Assembly: GCF_014174155.1 (NCBI RefSeq) | Contig: NZ_JABEQM010000002.1 | Location: forward strand, 358,466 to 422,465 | DNA: 64,000 nt | DNA from: Gluconacetobacter tumulisoli | GTDB taxonomy: Bacteria > Pseudomonadota > Alphaproteobacteria > Acetobacterales > Acetobacteraceae | Direction of reading: 5' to 3' | Shown: piece by piece, positions 1 through 9,603 of the stretch | Layout of the letters: each line of letters opens with the position of its first letter | Numbering within the stretch: the stretch's first letter is position 1 | Made by a program: the position numbers and the translations under genes | The notes under the pieces: generated by a model | Told to the model about the DNA's origin: nothing | The model's input: only the letters and a program-made list of their open reading frames with translations | Databases searched by the model: none

Positions 1-1845
1 GATTACTACGTCCTGGCCGGCCCCGACCCCGGGGACGTGGAACGCGCCTATGCCTGGCTGACCGGCACGCCCGCCATGCAGCCGCTCTGGGCCCTGGGCT
101 TCCAGCAGTCGCGCTGGGGCTATCCGACCGAAAGGGATGTCCGATCGGTCGTCGCGCGCTATCGGCACGATCGCATTCCCCTGGACGCGATCTGGCTCGA
201 TATCGACTACCAGCAGCATTTTCGCCCTTTCACGGTCGATCCCGGGACCTTCCCGACCTTCGGCAGGATGGTGGCGGATTTCACCGCCCAGCGCGTGCAT
301 ACGGTGGCGATCACCGACCTGCACATCGCCGACCTGCCGAACGCGGGCTATGCCCCCTATGACAGCGGCATGGCGCAGGACCGGTTCGTGAAGACGGGCG
401 CCGGCCAGCCTTACGTCGCCCCGGTCTGGCCGGGCCCGACCCTGTTCCCCGACTTCACCCAGGCCGCCACCCGCGCCTGGTGGGGTACGCTCTACCGGCA
501 GTTCTACCTTGAGGACGGCATTGCCGGCTTCTGGAACGACATGGACGAGCCGGCGATCTTCGAGACGCCGACCAAGACCATGCCGCTGGACAACCGGCAC
601 CGGATCGACGAACCGGGCTTCGCGTCGCGCGTCGCCTTCCATCGCGAGATCCACAATCTCTACGGCATGCAGAACCACCGCGCGACGTACGAGGGCCTGC
701 TGGCGCTGAAGCCGGACGAGCGGCCCTTCGTGATGACGCGCGCCACCTATGCCGGCGGCCAGCGCTATGGCGTGACCTGGACCGGCGACAACAGTTCGAC
801 CTGGAACCATCTGCGCCTGACCATCCCGATGCTGGAGAGCCTGGGCCTGGGCGGGTTCACCTTCTCGGGCGCCGATATCGGCGGCTTCGCGGGCTCGGCC
901 TCGGCCGACCTGCTGACCAGATGGATCGAGGTGGCGACGTTCACCCCGATCGCCCGCGACCATAGCGACGAGCAGAGCCTGCCGCAGGAACCCTGGATCG
1001 GCGGCAGGCGGCACGAGGACATCCGCCGCCGCTTCATCGAGGCGCGCTACCGGCTGCTGCCGTATCTGTACACCGTGGCGGAAGAGGCGGCGCGCACCGG
1101 CCTGCCGATGATGCGCCCGCTGTTCCTGGAATTTCCCGAGGGCCTGCTGGACGGCACGCCGCTCGACCTCGCCACCGGCAGCCAGTTCATGCTGGGACGC
1201 GCGCTGATGGTCGCGGCGCCGCCCACCCCGGAATCGCCGGGCCCCTATTCCGTCATCCTGCCGGCGGGCGGGTGGTACGAGTACTGGACCGGCCGGCCGG
1301 TCGGCGGCCTCAGGCCGCTCAGCCTGTGGGGGGCCGGCGGGTTGTTCATCACCCTGAAGGATACCGGCCCCGCCGCGCCGCACATGGTCAGCATCACGCC
1401 GCGCCTCGACCAGTTGCCCGTCTATGTCCGGGCGGGTTCGATCATTCCGCGCCAGCCGCTGGTGCAGAGCACGGGCGAAACGCCGCGGGGACCGTTGGAG
1501 ATCGACGTCTATCCGGGTGCGAACTGCCAGGGCAGCGTCTATGCGGACGACGGCCACAGCTTCGCCTTCCGCCAGGGCGTCTACAGCCGTGTCGCCCTGT
1601 CATGCACCGTGGAGGCCGACCATGGCGTGGCGGTGACAATCGGCAGGCCGGAAGGCAGTTTTCAGCCCTGGTGGCGCAGCTATCGCGTCGTCGTCCACGG
1701 GTTCGACCATGCGCCGCACGGCATCGGCGGCAATGGCGGCAATGGCACCCGCCCGATCCCCGTCGCTTATGATGGCGCGGCCGGAAGCGCGCAATTCACC
1801 GTTTCCGCCGACGGAGCGGCCAACACATACCGCCTCCGTCCCTGA
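1..1845 (+). CDS. GH31 family alpha-glucosidase (5' end outside window)
   Basis: Glycoside hydrolase family 31 retaining enzyme that hydrolyses alpha-glucosidic bonds. The frame is open from base 1, so the N-terminal region is missing and the first in-window GTG at 37 is not the real start. The signature WNDMDEP carries the catalytic nucleophile Asp (codon at 538-540), and WTGDN carries the likely acid/base Asp (codon 787-789). A C-terminal beta-sandwich follows (YVRAGSIIP, then YADDGHSF), as in the family. No membrane segment is visible in the part seen. Substrate (maltose, isomaltose, xyloside) cannot be decided. The stop is followed at once by a copy of the intergenic palindromic repeat. 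Confidence 0.93.
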   Translation, partial: DYYVLAGPDPGDVERAYAWLTGTPAMQPLWALGFQQSRWGYPTERDVRSVVARYRHDRIPLDAIWLDIDYQQHFRPFTVDPGTFPTFGRMVADFTAQRVHTVAITDLHIADLPNAGYAPYDSGMAQDRFVKTGAGQPYVAPVWPGPTLFPDFTQAATRAWWGTLYRQFYLEDGIAGFWNDMDEPAIFETPTKTMPLDNRHRIDEPGFASRVAFHREIHNLYGMQNHRATYEGLLALKPDERPFVMTRATYAGGQRYGVTWTGDNSSTWNHLRLTIPMLESLGLGGFTFSGADIGGFAGSASADLLTRWIEVATFTPIARDHSDEQSLPQEPWIGGRRHEDIRRRFIEARYRLLPYLYTVAEEAARTGLPMMRPLFLEFPEGLLDGTPLDLATGSQFMLGRALMVAAPPTPESPGPYSVILPAGGWYEYWTGRPVGGLRPLSLWGAGGLFITLKDTGPAAPHMVSITPRLDQLPVYVRAGSIIPRQPLVQSTGETPRGPLEIDVYPGANCQGSVYADDGHSFAFRQGVYSRVALSCTVEADHGVAVTIGRPEGSFQPWWRSYRVVVHGFDHAPHGIGGNGGNGTRPIPVAYDGAAGSAQFTVSADGAANTYRLRP

Positions 1846-1867
1846 AGGGCCTTATGCTGCCGGGCGG

Positions 1868-1950
1868 CGCTTGACGGCCGGCCGCCGCGAAGCACGGAAA
1901 ACGCGCGTCGGATCGCCGCCGGCGCGCATGTCCACGCAGGCGCTCACGTC
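1868..1950. repeat. Partial copy of palindromic intergenic repeat (family 1)
   Basis: Contains the family core AAACGCGCGTCGGATCGCC followed by GCGCGCATGTCCACGCAGG, the same tip as the copy at 26841-27010. Only one arm and part of the body are present, and the other arm is missing. It sits just after the GH31 stop and runs into the 3' end of a broken LysR gene on the minus strand, whose C-terminal domain is absent. Confidence 0.7.
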
Positions 1951-2196
1951 CCGGCAGGCGTCCCCGAACCGCGCAAGCAGATTGCGGCGGTCCGTCATGA
2001 AATGCTCTGCGGCGGGGGTCAGCGCCACGTTGCGCGTTTCGGTCAGACAGCTTCACATCCAGCGTGCGCTCGATCGTGGCGATCCGCCGGCTGAACGGCG
2101 GCTGGCTCGTGTTCATCCGCTCGGCCGTTCGGCCGCCCGGCCGAAATGAAGCGTCCCGGCGAGGGTCATGACATGGTGCATGTGCCGCGTGTCCAT
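1919..2196 (-). pseudogene. LysR-type regulator remnant (frameshifted, truncated)
   Basis: From the ATG at 2196 the minus strand reads a LysR helix-turn-helix split over frames: MDTRHMHHVMTLAGTLHFGR, then MNTSQPPFSRRIATIERTLD, then NVALTPAAEHFMTDRRNLL. At least two frameshifts separate these pieces. The effector-binding domain is gone, and the reading runs into the family 1 repeat instead. It is divergent from the AEC exporter at 2296, so it probably once regulated that gene. Conserved spacing of the three pieces makes the identification firm; the order of events (repeat insertion before or after decay) is unknown. Confidence 0.75.
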
Positions 2197-2295
2197 CCGA
2201 TACCCTGCAAGTATTGATCATGCACCGTCCGGGCATTGGATTATATCGATAGCCTGCGGTAGCGTCCCGCGTTTGCCGACCTCCCGAGACATTCG

Positions 2296-3237
2296 ATGTT
2301 GAACAATCTTCTGATCGTCCTGCCGATCTTCGCCCTTATCCTGACGGGATGGATCGCACGCAAGTCGGGCGCGCTGGGGCCCAATGCCACGCGGGAGGTC
2401 AACCGGCTGGTGGTCTATCTGGCACTGCCGGCGGTGCTGTTCGACATCGTGGCGAACGCAAGAACGACCGATATCTGGGAACCCGGGTTCATCCTGGCGT
2501 TCACGACCGGCTGCTTCGTCGTATTCGGCGGGACGCTGTGGTGGCGGGTGTCGACGGGGCACCATCTGGCCGACGCGGCCATCGACGGGCTGAACGCGAG
2601 CTATGCCAACACGGGGTTCGTCGGTTTTCCCCTTGTCCTGTCGCTGGTCGGCGAGACCGGCATGGCGCCGACGCTGATCGCAACGATCGTGACGGTCTGC
2701 GTGCTTTTCGTCGTCGCGATCGTCCTGATCGAGGCCGGATTGCAAACCGAGGCGCGGCGTCGCGACATCGTGGCGAAAATCGTCTTCTCCCTTGTCAGGA
2801 ACCCGTTGCTGATTGCGCCGGTACTCGGCGGCCTGGTCATGATATCCGGCGGTCACCTGCCGGGCCCGGTTCATGTCTTCCTGAAGCTTCTGGGGGGTGC
2901 CGCCTCGCCGTGCGCCCTGATTGCGCTCGGGCTGTTCCTGGCCGGGACCTCCGCCAGCGCCGCGTCGCCGCGCGCGTCGACGGCCGGCATTCTGGTCGGC
3001 CTGAAGCTGGTCGCCCAGCCTCTGGTGACGTGGATCGTCGCCGCGCCGGTGCTGAATCTGCCCTCGGCGATGACGCATGTTGCCGTTCTTCTCGCGGCGC
3101 TTCCGACGGGAACGGGATCGTTCATGCTGGCGGAATTCTACGACCGGGAGGCGGCCCTGACCGGACGTGTCGTCCTGGCATCCACCGTGCTGTCGATTGC
3201 GACGATCTCGCTCTATCTCGCATTCGCGCACGCGTAG
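2296..3237 (+). CDS. AEC family (auxin efflux carrier-like) transporter
   Basis: Inner-membrane secondary transporter of the AEC family (313 aa, usual length about 310). The protein is almost wholly hydrophobic with about ten membrane segments. It opens with MLNNLLIVLPIFALILTGW and has the typical NRLVVYLALPAVLF stretch near residue 40 and a short charged loop near residue 150. Members export small carboxylates or related anions, and the substrate is not visible. The ATG at 2296 fits the family N-terminus, although the Shine-Dalgarno sequence is weak. A decayed LysR gene lies divergently upstream, so specific control may have been lost. Confidence 0.85.
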   Translation: MLNNLLIVLPIFALILTGWIARKSGALGPNATREVNRLVVYLALPAVLFDIVANARTTDIWEPGFILAFTTGCFVVFGGTLWWRVSTGHHLADAAIDGLNASYANTGFVGFPLVLSLVGETGMAPTLIATIVTVCVLFVVAIVLIEAGLQTEARRRDIVAKIVFSLVRNPLLIAPVLGGLVMISGGHLPGPVHVFLKLLGGAASPCALIALGLFLAGTSASAASPRASTAGILVGLKLVAQPLVTWIVAAPVLNLPSAMTHVAVLLAALPTGTGSFMLAEFYDREAALTGRVVLASTVLSIATISLYLAFAHA

Positions 3238-3274
3238 GGGTGACGCGGTCATGGCGGTCGGACGCCTTCCATGC

Positions 3275-4201
3275 CTACGATCGCCCGGTGCGGCGCGCGT
3301 GCCGCGTCCCGGGGTGAAGTGCCGGGCCAATGACGTCCACCAGCCAGTCCACGAAGACGCGCACACGCGGCGAGAGCTGCCTGTTGCTCGGATAAAGCAC
3401 CGAGAGCGGCGTCGGCATCGGTGGAAAACCGGGCAGGATTTCGACCAGCGTGCCGTTCGCAAGGTCGTCCGCGAAGCCGTGACGCGGCGCCTGCGCGAGG
3501 CCGAAGCCGAGCCTGGCCGCGGCTGCACCCGTATCGGCGCCCCCGACCAGCAGGCGCGCCGGCAGGAGCATCTCGATCACCTCGTCTCCGCGCGTGAATT
3601 CCAGCGGGAGCGGCTGGCCGGTGCGCGACGACACGAAGCCGATCATCTGATGGCCCCCGAGTTCGTCGGGAGAGGCGGGCGTTCCGTGCCTGGCCAGGTA
3701 CTCCGGGCTGGCGACGGTCACTTCCTCCATCACGCCGAGGTGGCGGGCGATCATGTCGCTCTCGGGGAGCGTTCCGGCCCGTACGACGCAATCCACGCCT
3801 TCGCGCACCAGATCGACGAACCGTTCGCCCTCGCCGAGGTGAACGGTCAGCGCAGGATGCCGGGCAAGGAAGTCCGGCAGTGCCGGCAGCACGATCATGC
3901 GCGCCAGGCGCCCGACGACATCGGCGCGCAACAGGCCTGCCACGGCGCCGCTCGCGCCACGGTCCGCGTCCTCGATATCGGCGAGGATCGCGACACACCG
4001 GCGATAATAGGCCGTCCCCTCGACGGTCGGGCGGACGTGGCGGGTCGAGCGGTGAAGCAGCCGCGTGCCGAGCCTGTGCTCCAGCGCCTTGATCGCGGCG
4101 GTTGCGACGGGGCGGGAGACGCCGCAGTCGGCTGCCGCGGCGCTGAAGCTGCCGCGATCGACAATGCGAACGAAGAGATCGAGTGTCGCGAGCCTGTCCA
4201 T
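3275..4201 (-). CDS. LysR family transcriptional regulator
   Basis: 308-aa LysR-type regulator with an N-terminal winged helix-turn-helix (residues 1-60, FSAAAADCGVSRPVATAAIK) and a periplasmic-binding-like effector domain (about 90-295). It is divergent from the SDR gene at 4302 with a 100-bp gap, the standard LysR-target layout, so it probably controls that gene and itself. It is clearly paralogous to the frameshifted regulator at 59736, which shares VDLVREG and NRQLSPRVR and also faces an SDR. Confidence 0.92.
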   Translation of the reverse strand: MDRLATLDLFVRIVDRGSFSAAAADCGVSRPVATAAIKALEHRLGTRLLHRSTRHVRPTVEGTAYYRRCVAILADIEDADRGASGAVAGLLRADVVGRLARMIVLPALPDFLARHPALTVHLGEGERFVDLVREGVDCVVRAGTLPESDMIARHLGVMEEVTVASPEYLARHGTPASPDELGGHQMIGFVSSRTGQPLPLEFTRGDEVIEMLLPARLLVGGADTGAAAARLGFGLAQAPRHGFADDLANGTLVEILPGFPPMPTPLSVLYPSNRQLSPRVRVFVDWLVDVIGPALHPGTRHARRTGRS

Positions 4202-4301
4202 GGGATTATTCCATCGCGCAAAACAATGCTGACGGAAAGAGCGGTCTTATCGAACGGGCGGGGTTGTGGCCAGGATCGGCCCCTCACCAGAGGAGATCCC
4301 C

Positions 4302-5063
4302 ATGCCTGTCGCGAACACCATCGCCATCGTCACCGGCGGAAGCCGTGGACTGGGCCGCGCAACCGTCGAGGCGCTGGCGCGCCGTGGCGTTTCATCGATC
4401 CTCACGTACCATACCAACAGATCCGCGGCCGACGAGGTGGTCGACAATGTCGGACGGAGCGGAGCCCGCGCGGTGGCGCTGCCACTCGACACCGGGGACA
4501 CGCACGCCTTTCCCGCCTTCGCCGATGAGGTCCGGCGCGTGCTGGGCGACTGGGGCGCCGAGCGTTTCGATTACCTGGTCAACATGGCCGGCACGTCACA
4601 TGCCGGGCTGTTCGGCGAGGTGACGGAGGAGGATTTCGACGCCGCCTATCGCATGCATGCCAAAGGTCCGTTCTTCCTGACGCAGACGCTGCTGCCGCTG
4701 ATCGCGGATGGGGGCCGGATCGTGAACATCTCCTCCGGGCTGACGCGCTTCGCCTATCCCGGCCGGATTGCCTATGCGGCCATGAAAGGGGCGGTGGAGG
4801 TCATGACGCATTACATGGCCAAGGAACTCGGTCCGCGCCGCATCGCCGTCAACACGGTGGCGCCGGGCGCTATCCAGACCGATTTCTCGGGAGGCCTGGT
4901 GCGGGACAATCCGGACGTCGCCCGCCATATCGCGGAGGTCACCGCGCTGGGGCGTCCCGGGCTTCCGGACGATATCGGCCCGATGATCGCCGCGCTGCTG
5001 TCCGAGGATAATCGCTGGGTGAACGCGCAGCGGATCGAAGTTTCCGGCGGGCAGGCCATCTGA
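4302..5063 (+). CDS. SDR family NAD(P)-dependent oxidoreductase
   Basis: Classical short-chain dehydrogenase/reductase, 253 aa. The Rossmann nucleotide motif TGGSRGLG is at residues 10-17, and the catalytic Ser (NISSG) with YxxxK (YAAMK) sits in the usual order. The C-terminus ends with the family pattern GQRI/EVSGGQAI. The ATG at 4302 is chosen over an upstream in-frame start because GAGGAG lies 6-11 bp before it. Substrate unknown. Divergent from the LysR gene at 3275-4201. Confidence 0.92.
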   Translation: MPVANTIAIVTGGSRGLGRATVEALARRGVSSILTYHTNRSAADEVVDNVGRSGARAVALPLDTGDTHAFPAFADEVRRVLGDWGAERFDYLVNMAGTSHAGLFGEVTEEDFDAAYRMHAKGPFFLTQTLLPLIADGGRIVNISSGLTRFAYPGRIAYAAMKGAVEVMTHYMAKELGPRRIAVNTVAPGAIQTDFSGGLVRDNPDVARHIAEVTALGRPGLPDDIGPMIAALLSEDNRWVNAQRIEVSGGQAI

Positions 5064-5101
5064 AGGCTGGCCGCCCCTGGACGTCTTTGGCACGCTGGCC
5101 G

Positions 5102-5998
5102 TCATCGTCCAGTCGTCCCTTCCGCGGCCAGCCACGCAACGAACCGGGCGGAGGGCGTGTCGCCGTCGATGCCGGTGGGGATCAGGGCCACGTAGCCGGT
5201 GCGGGCCACCCGGATCTGCGGGAGGGGTGTCACGAGGCGACCTGTCGCGATGTCGATATCGAGCATCGGGAGTGGACCGATACCCACGCCGAGCCCGTCC
5301 AGCACGGCCTGCCGGGTCATGAAGAAATGGTCGAACACGGTGCGGGAACGGCCGACCAGATGCGGCAGGCCTGCTGCCTGCAGCCAGTCGGTCCAGTCCC
5401 CCGGCCGCGTCTCGCTGGCCAGGAACGCATGGCCCTCAAGATCGGCGGGATGCAGGATCGGCCGCCGTGCGAACAGCGTCGGGCTCATGATCAGCGTATC
5501 GACGTCGTCCAGCACGGGCGTGGCGCGATGATGCGGCCATGCGCCGGCCCCCGCCACGCCGCGTCGGATGGCGACGTCGAAGCCGCCGCGAAGTTCCTCG
5601 TGCACCGTCGAGACGGTCGTCACGACCACCTCCACCGACGGATATGCGCTGTAAAAAAGCGCCAGCCTCGGGATCAGCCAGCGCATGGCAAAGCTGACCG
5701 GCGCATTGACGCGCAGGATCCGTCGCGCACCGGGCCGTCCGCACGCCTCGGCGGCCGCCGCTATCCGTTCGAAGGCACCGCCGACCTCGGCCGCGAAAAT
5801 GCGCGCCATCGGCGTTGCGACCATGCGCCGTCCGGATCGGCTGAACAGCCGCTGGCCCAGCCAGTTCTCCAGCAAGGCGATCTGACGGCTGACCGCGCCA
5901 TGCGTCAGGCCGAGTTCCGATGCGGCCCGGGCATAAGTGCCCGTCCGGGCCGCGACCTCGAAGACACGCAAGGCATTGAGAGGAGGCAGGCGACGCAT
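5102..5998 (-). CDS. LysR family regulator, GcvA-like subgroup
   Basis: 298-aa LysR-type regulator beginning MRRLPPLNALRVFEVAARTG, the N-terminus typical of the GcvA-like subgroup. The helix-turn-helix is at residues 20-45 (ASELGLTHGAVSRQIALLE), followed by an effector domain. It is convergent with the SDR gene ending at 5063 and divergent from the MFS gene starting at 6098, across an AT-rich 99-bp gap. The MFS exporter is therefore its most likely target. Confidence 0.92.
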   Translation of the reverse strand: MRRLPPLNALRVFEVAARTGTYARAASELGLTHGAVSRQIALLENWLGQRLFSRSGRRMVATPMARIFAAEVGGAFERIAAAAEACGRPGARRILRVNAPVSFAMRWLIPRLALFYSAYPSVEVVVTTVSTVHEELRGGFDVAIRRGVAGAGAWPHHRATPVLDDVDTLIMSPTLFARRPILHPADLEGHAFLASETRPGDWTDWLQAAGLPHLVGRSRTVFDHFFMTRQAVLDGLGVGIGPLPMLDIDIATGRLVTPLPQIRVARTGYVALIPTGIDGDTPSARFVAWLAAEGTTGR

Positions 5999-6097
5999 GG
6001 AATCCGTGAGAAAAACTGACGGTTATGGTGATTTTATTCCCACTATTTTCTGAAAAGTCACGTGTTTAAGGTTGTCCGCGGGAGGAGCGGGCGCACC

Positions 6098-7288
6098 ATG
6101 CGGACAAGCGTCGTCATGAAATCCGGGCGCCAGGCCGCGCGCCCCCGGGAACAGCGCCGGGGGCTGCTGGCGGCGTGCCTCGCCCACGCGCTGCACGATG
6201 GCTATACGGACGGGCTCTATGCCTTCCTGCCGGTCTGGCAATCGCAGTTCGGCCTTTCCTATGCCGGGCTTGCGATCGTGCGTGCGCTTTATTTCGGCAC
6301 GATGGGCGGGCTGCAGATGCCTGCGGACCACCTGCTGAACGGCAGGTCACCCCGCGTCGCGCTGGTCCTGTCCACGCTGATCGCCGCAAGCGGTTTCGCG
6401 GTCATGGCGGTTCCGATGGGGTTTGCCGGTTTGTGCTGCGGCCTCGTGCTCGCAGGCGTCGGGTCGAGCATCCAGCATCCCCGGGCGTCGTTGCTGGTCA
6501 CCGAAAGCTATGGCACGGCGGCACGGCGTCCGCTGGGGCTCTATAATTTCTCGGGCGATCTGGGCAAGGCGATCCTGCCGGCCTTCATCGCCCTTCTGCT
6601 GCCGGTCTTCGCCTGGCGGCCGGTTGCGGGTCTGCTGGCGCTGCTGGGTCTGGTGCTGGCCCTTGTGCTGACAGGGCTCATGACCCGGGAGGCGGCAGCC
6701 GGTCCCCTGGCGCCGCGACAGCAGCAGTCCCGGAGCGGCGGGTCGGGCTTCGCCTGGCTGCTGGCAATCGGCGCTTTCGATACCGCGACGCGGATGGGCT
6801 ATCTGCTGTTCCTTCCGTTTCTTGTCCATGGTCGCGGTGGCTCGTCGGCGACGGTCGGGATCGCCCTGGCGCTGCTTTTTGCCGGAGGCGCGCTGGGAAA
6901 GGCGACATGCGGGTGGCTGGCCGATCGCCTCGGTGTCGTCGGGAGCGTCGTGGCGACGGAGACGCTGACGTCGTTCCTGATCGTCGTCACGCTGTTCACC
7001 CCCCTGAGGGGAACGCTGCTGCTTCTTCCCCTGCTGGGGATCGTCCTGAACGGCACGTCATCCGTCCTCTATGGAACGGTGCCCGAACTCGCGCCGGGCG
7101 GGGATACCGGTCGGGCCTTCGCGGTGTTCTACACCGGGGTGATCGGTGCGGGCGGGCTGGCGCCCATCGCCTATGGCGCCATTGCCGATCATACCAGCCG
7201 GACCACGGGCCATCTGGCGGCGGCCGCGACGGCGCTGCTGATCGTGCCCATGGTGCTTCGGCTGGGGTCCTCGCTGAAAAAAGCGTGA
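6098..7288 (+). CDS. MFS transporter (Fsr-like)
   Basis: Major facilitator protein of 396 aa with about twelve membrane segments. Early residues ACLAHALHDGYTDGLYAFLP resemble the fosmidomycin-resistance (Fsr) branch, which starts with a His-containing first helix. The ATG at 6098 is preferred over an upstream GTG at 6062 because GGAGGAG at 6081-6087 is a strong ribosome binding site. It probably exports a small toxic compound, but the substrate cannot be read. A LysR gene lies divergently upstream. Confidence 0.87.
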   Translation: MRTSVVMKSGRQAARPREQRRGLLAACLAHALHDGYTDGLYAFLPVWQSQFGLSYAGLAIVRALYFGTMGGLQMPADHLLNGRSPRVALVLSTLIAASGFAVMAVPMGFAGLCCGLVLAGVGSSIQHPRASLLVTESYGTAARRPLGLYNFSGDLGKAILPAFIALLLPVFAWRPVAGLLALLGLVLALVLTGLMTREAAAGPLAPRQQQSRSGGSGFAWLLAIGAFDTATRMGYLLFLPFLVHGRGGSSATVGIALALLFAGGALGKATCGWLADRLGVVGSVVATETLTSFLIVVTLFTPLRGTLLLLPLLGIVLNGTSSVLYGTVPELAPGGDTGRAFAVFYTGVIGAGGLAPIAYGAIADHTSRTTGHLAAAATALLIVPMVLRLGSSLKKA

Positions 7289-7354
7289 TCCGGCGGGAAA
7301 CTGACAGCACCGGGCGATTGCGGCGCGCAGCATTGCAGTCGGGAGACAGTCATC

Positions 7355-7786
7355 ATGACAGGCGATACGAACAACAGGACAGGCGGCTGCCACTGTGGCG
7401 CGGTGCGTTTCGCGGTGACGCTCAGCGACGGCTTCACATCAATCCGGCGTTGCACCTGCTCGTACTGCCGGATGCGTGGCGCGGTCGTCGCCATGGCGGC
7501 AGCGGGCGGGATCAGGATCCTGCAGGGTGAGGACATGCTGACGCGTTACCGCTTCAACACGGGAACGGCACAGCATTTCTTCTGTTCCCGGTGCGGCATC
7601 CACACACACCACCAGCGGCGTTCCGACCCGAGCCTGCATGCCGTGAACGTGGCCTGCCTGGACGGGATCGGCCCGTTCGATTTTCCCGATGTTCCGGTGA
7701 TGGACGGGATCAATCATCCGAACGACACCGGCCACCCGGCGCGGCAGGCCGGTGTCCTGCGCTTTGAGCGCGCGGCAGGATGCTGA
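7355..7786 (+). CDS. GFA domain (CENP-V/Gfa-like) zinc protein
   Basis: 143-aa protein of the glutathione-dependent formaldehyde-activating (GFA) fold. Zinc ligands appear in the usual positions: GGCHCGAVRF near residue 11, CTCSYC near residue 33 and FFCSRCGIHTH near residue 73. Family members bind zinc structurally and a second site that may bind glutathione; most lack a proven activity. Its ATG lies 66 bp after the MFS stop on the same strand, so the two may be cotranscribed. Confidence 0.88.
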   Translation: MTGDTNNRTGGCHCGAVRFAVTLSDGFTSIRRCTCSYCRMRGAVVAMAAAGGIRILQGEDMLTRYRFNTGTAQHFFCSRCGIHTHHQRRSDPSLHAVNVACLDGIGPFDFPDVPVMDGINHPNDTGHPARQAGVLRFERAAGC

Positions 7787-7835
7787 ATCTTCTCGAGTCC
7801 AAAGGACGGCCACGCCTCTCGATGTTCGCTTGCTG

Positions 7836-8741
7836 CTATCTGGTGCTCATGGCCTTGGCGTATCGCATTGGCGACATTCCGACATGGCGGGCAAAGGCGG
7901 TACTGAAGGTGCTTCCCGAGCCATAGCCGACTTGCGCGGCGACATGCTCGATCGCCAGTTCGCGCGTGCGCAGCAGGCGCCTGGCAAGCGCCATGCGCCA
8001 TGCCAGCAGATATTCCATCGGCGGATGGCCGACGACGCGCGTGAAGCGCGCGAAGAACGCCGAGCGCGACATTCCGGCTTCGGCGGCGAGGCCGGCAACG
8101 GTCCAGCCGCGCGCCGGCCGCGCGTGCATGGCCCGCAGGGCAGCGACCAGACGATCGTCCGCCAGCCCCCGGGAGAGGCTCGGTATCGACATGACGTCGG
8201 CCCCGCACCGCAATGCCTCGATGAGCAGTACCTCGAGAAGGCGTTCCAGGACCACCTCCCGTCCCGGTCGGGAATGGCGCGTCTCATCGGCCACCAGCTG
8301 AAGCAGAAGCGCGAGTCGCGGCTCGCCGCTGGCGACGATCATCGCCGGCAGCAGGGAGACGAGCAGCGCGGCATCGGGCGAGGCGAAGCTGCAGAGTCCG
8401 ACCTGCATTCTGAGATTTACGGTTCCGTCCGGCGGTCCGACCCGAAAACGCCCCTCGCCGACCTCTGCCGGCATCATTGCGATACCATGCGGTGGCGCGT
8501 CGATGCTTTCGACGACGTGATCGCTGGTCGACGGGGACAGCACGAAATCTCCCTTTCGCACGATGATTGGGGGCCGGCCGGACGACACCACCCGGCATTC
8601 GCCCTCCAGGACCGCGAAAAAGACGGGCTTGCCCTCGATGTTGCGGCGGATGCGCCATCGTCCGGCATATTCGACGAGCTTGGAGTAACTGGCCGAGGGC
8701 TGGAGCAGGGTCACGATCTCGGCAAGCGGATCAACGGTCAT
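7836..8741 (-). CDS. AraC family regulator with N-terminal cupin
   Basis: 301-aa regulator with an N-terminal cupin-like sensing domain (cupin_6 type, about residues 1-180) and a C-terminal AraC double helix-turn-helix (about 195-295, ending VGYGSGSTFSTAFARHVGMS). The start at 8741 gives the usual family N-terminus; an ATG 39 bp upstream is possible. It is divergent from an SDR gene at 8835 with a 93-bp gap, so that SDR is the likely target. Confidence 0.88.
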   Translation of the reverse strand: MTVDPLAEIVTLLQPSASYSKLVEYAGRWRIRRNIEGKPVFFAVLEGECRVVSSGRPPIIVRKGDFVLSPSTSDHVVESIDAPPHGIAMMPAEVGEGRFRVGPPDGTVNLRMQVGLCSFASPDAALLVSLLPAMIVASGEPRLALLLQLVADETRHSRPGREVVLERLLEVLLIEALRCGADVMSIPSLSRGLADDRLVAALRAMHARPARGWTVAGLAAEAGMSRSAFFARFTRVVGHPPMEYLLAWRMALARRLLRTRELAIEHVAAQVGYGSGSTFSTAFARHVGMSPMRYAKAMSTR

Positions 8742-8834
8742 GACAGGACTATCGCCAATGAATTCGAGACGGGGAAGCATAGATGGTCTCTGGGTTCACG
8801 GCCATATCCAGATGACCACAAACACTCTCGGAGC

Positions 8835-9590
8835 ATGACCATGCCGACTGTTCTGATCACCGGTTGTTCCTCGGGCTTCGGTCTCGAGACCGCGAAGCTG
8901 TTCCTCGAGAAGGGTTGGAACGTCGTCGCCACGATGCGCCAGCCCAAGGCCGATCTTCTGCCCGATTCAGACAATCTCACCGTCCTGCCGCTCGACGTCA
9001 CCGATCCGGACGGCGTCCGCGAGGCGTTCGGGCAAGCGGGTCATATCGACGTGCTGGTCAACAACGCAGGATTCGGCGCAGCCGTGCCGGTCGAACTGAT
9101 CGAGCCGGATACGGCGCGCCTGCTGTTGGAGACCAACACGCTGGGCACGCTGGCGACGATGCAGGCGATCCTGCCCGGGTTCCGCGAACGCCGCAGCGGT
9201 ACCATTATCAACGTCACGTCGAGTGCGACGCTCAAGCCGCTACCGCTCATCGGCGTCTACCGGGCCAGCAAGGCGGCCGTGAACGCGCTCACCGAGAGCC
9301 TCGCGGTCGAGATGGAGCCATTCGGCGTGCGTGTGCACATCGTCCTTCCCGGACGCTCGCCCGAGACAAGCTTCGGCAGCAATGCCATGCCGCATCTGCG
9401 TGGGCTGGATAACGCCGACTACAAGCCGATGATCGAAGGCATGATCGCAAGCTTTCGCGAGGAGAGCGGTCCGGTCACCCATGCAACCGATGTGGCGGCG
9501 GCGATCTGGCGGGCAGCCACCGATCCGAACGCCCCGCTCAGGATCGCCGCCGGCGAAGACGCGGTGCAGTGGATGGCCGAGGCCGGATGA
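8835..9590 (+). CDS. SDR family oxidoreductase
   Basis: 251-aa classical SDR. It starts MTMPTVLITGCSSGFG with the complete glycine motif, then NNAGFG, the catalytic Ser in NVTSS and YRASK. The genuine start is the ATG at 8835, or 8841 two codons later; the frame is open far upstream over the AraC gene, but that part has no SDR similarity. It pairs with the AraC regulator at 7836-8741. Confidence 0.9.
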   Translation: MTMPTVLITGCSSGFGLETAKLFLEKGWNVVATMRQPKADLLPDSDNLTVLPLDVTDPDGVREAFGQAGHIDVLVNNAGFGAAVPVELIEPDTARLLLETNTLGTLATMQAILPGFRERRSGTIINVTSSATLKPLPLIGVYRASKAAVNALTESLAVEMEPFGVRVHIVLPGRSPETSFGSNAMPHLRGLDNADYKPMIEGMIASFREESGPVTHATDVAAAIWRAATDPNAPLRIAAGEDAVQWMAEAG

Positions 9591-9603
9591 CTGCAACCTG
9601 GCA

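Noticed and set aside
2218..4528. Long open frames antisense to the AEC and LysR genes
   Set aside because: Compositionally biased and without domains; they lie wholly over well-supported genes.
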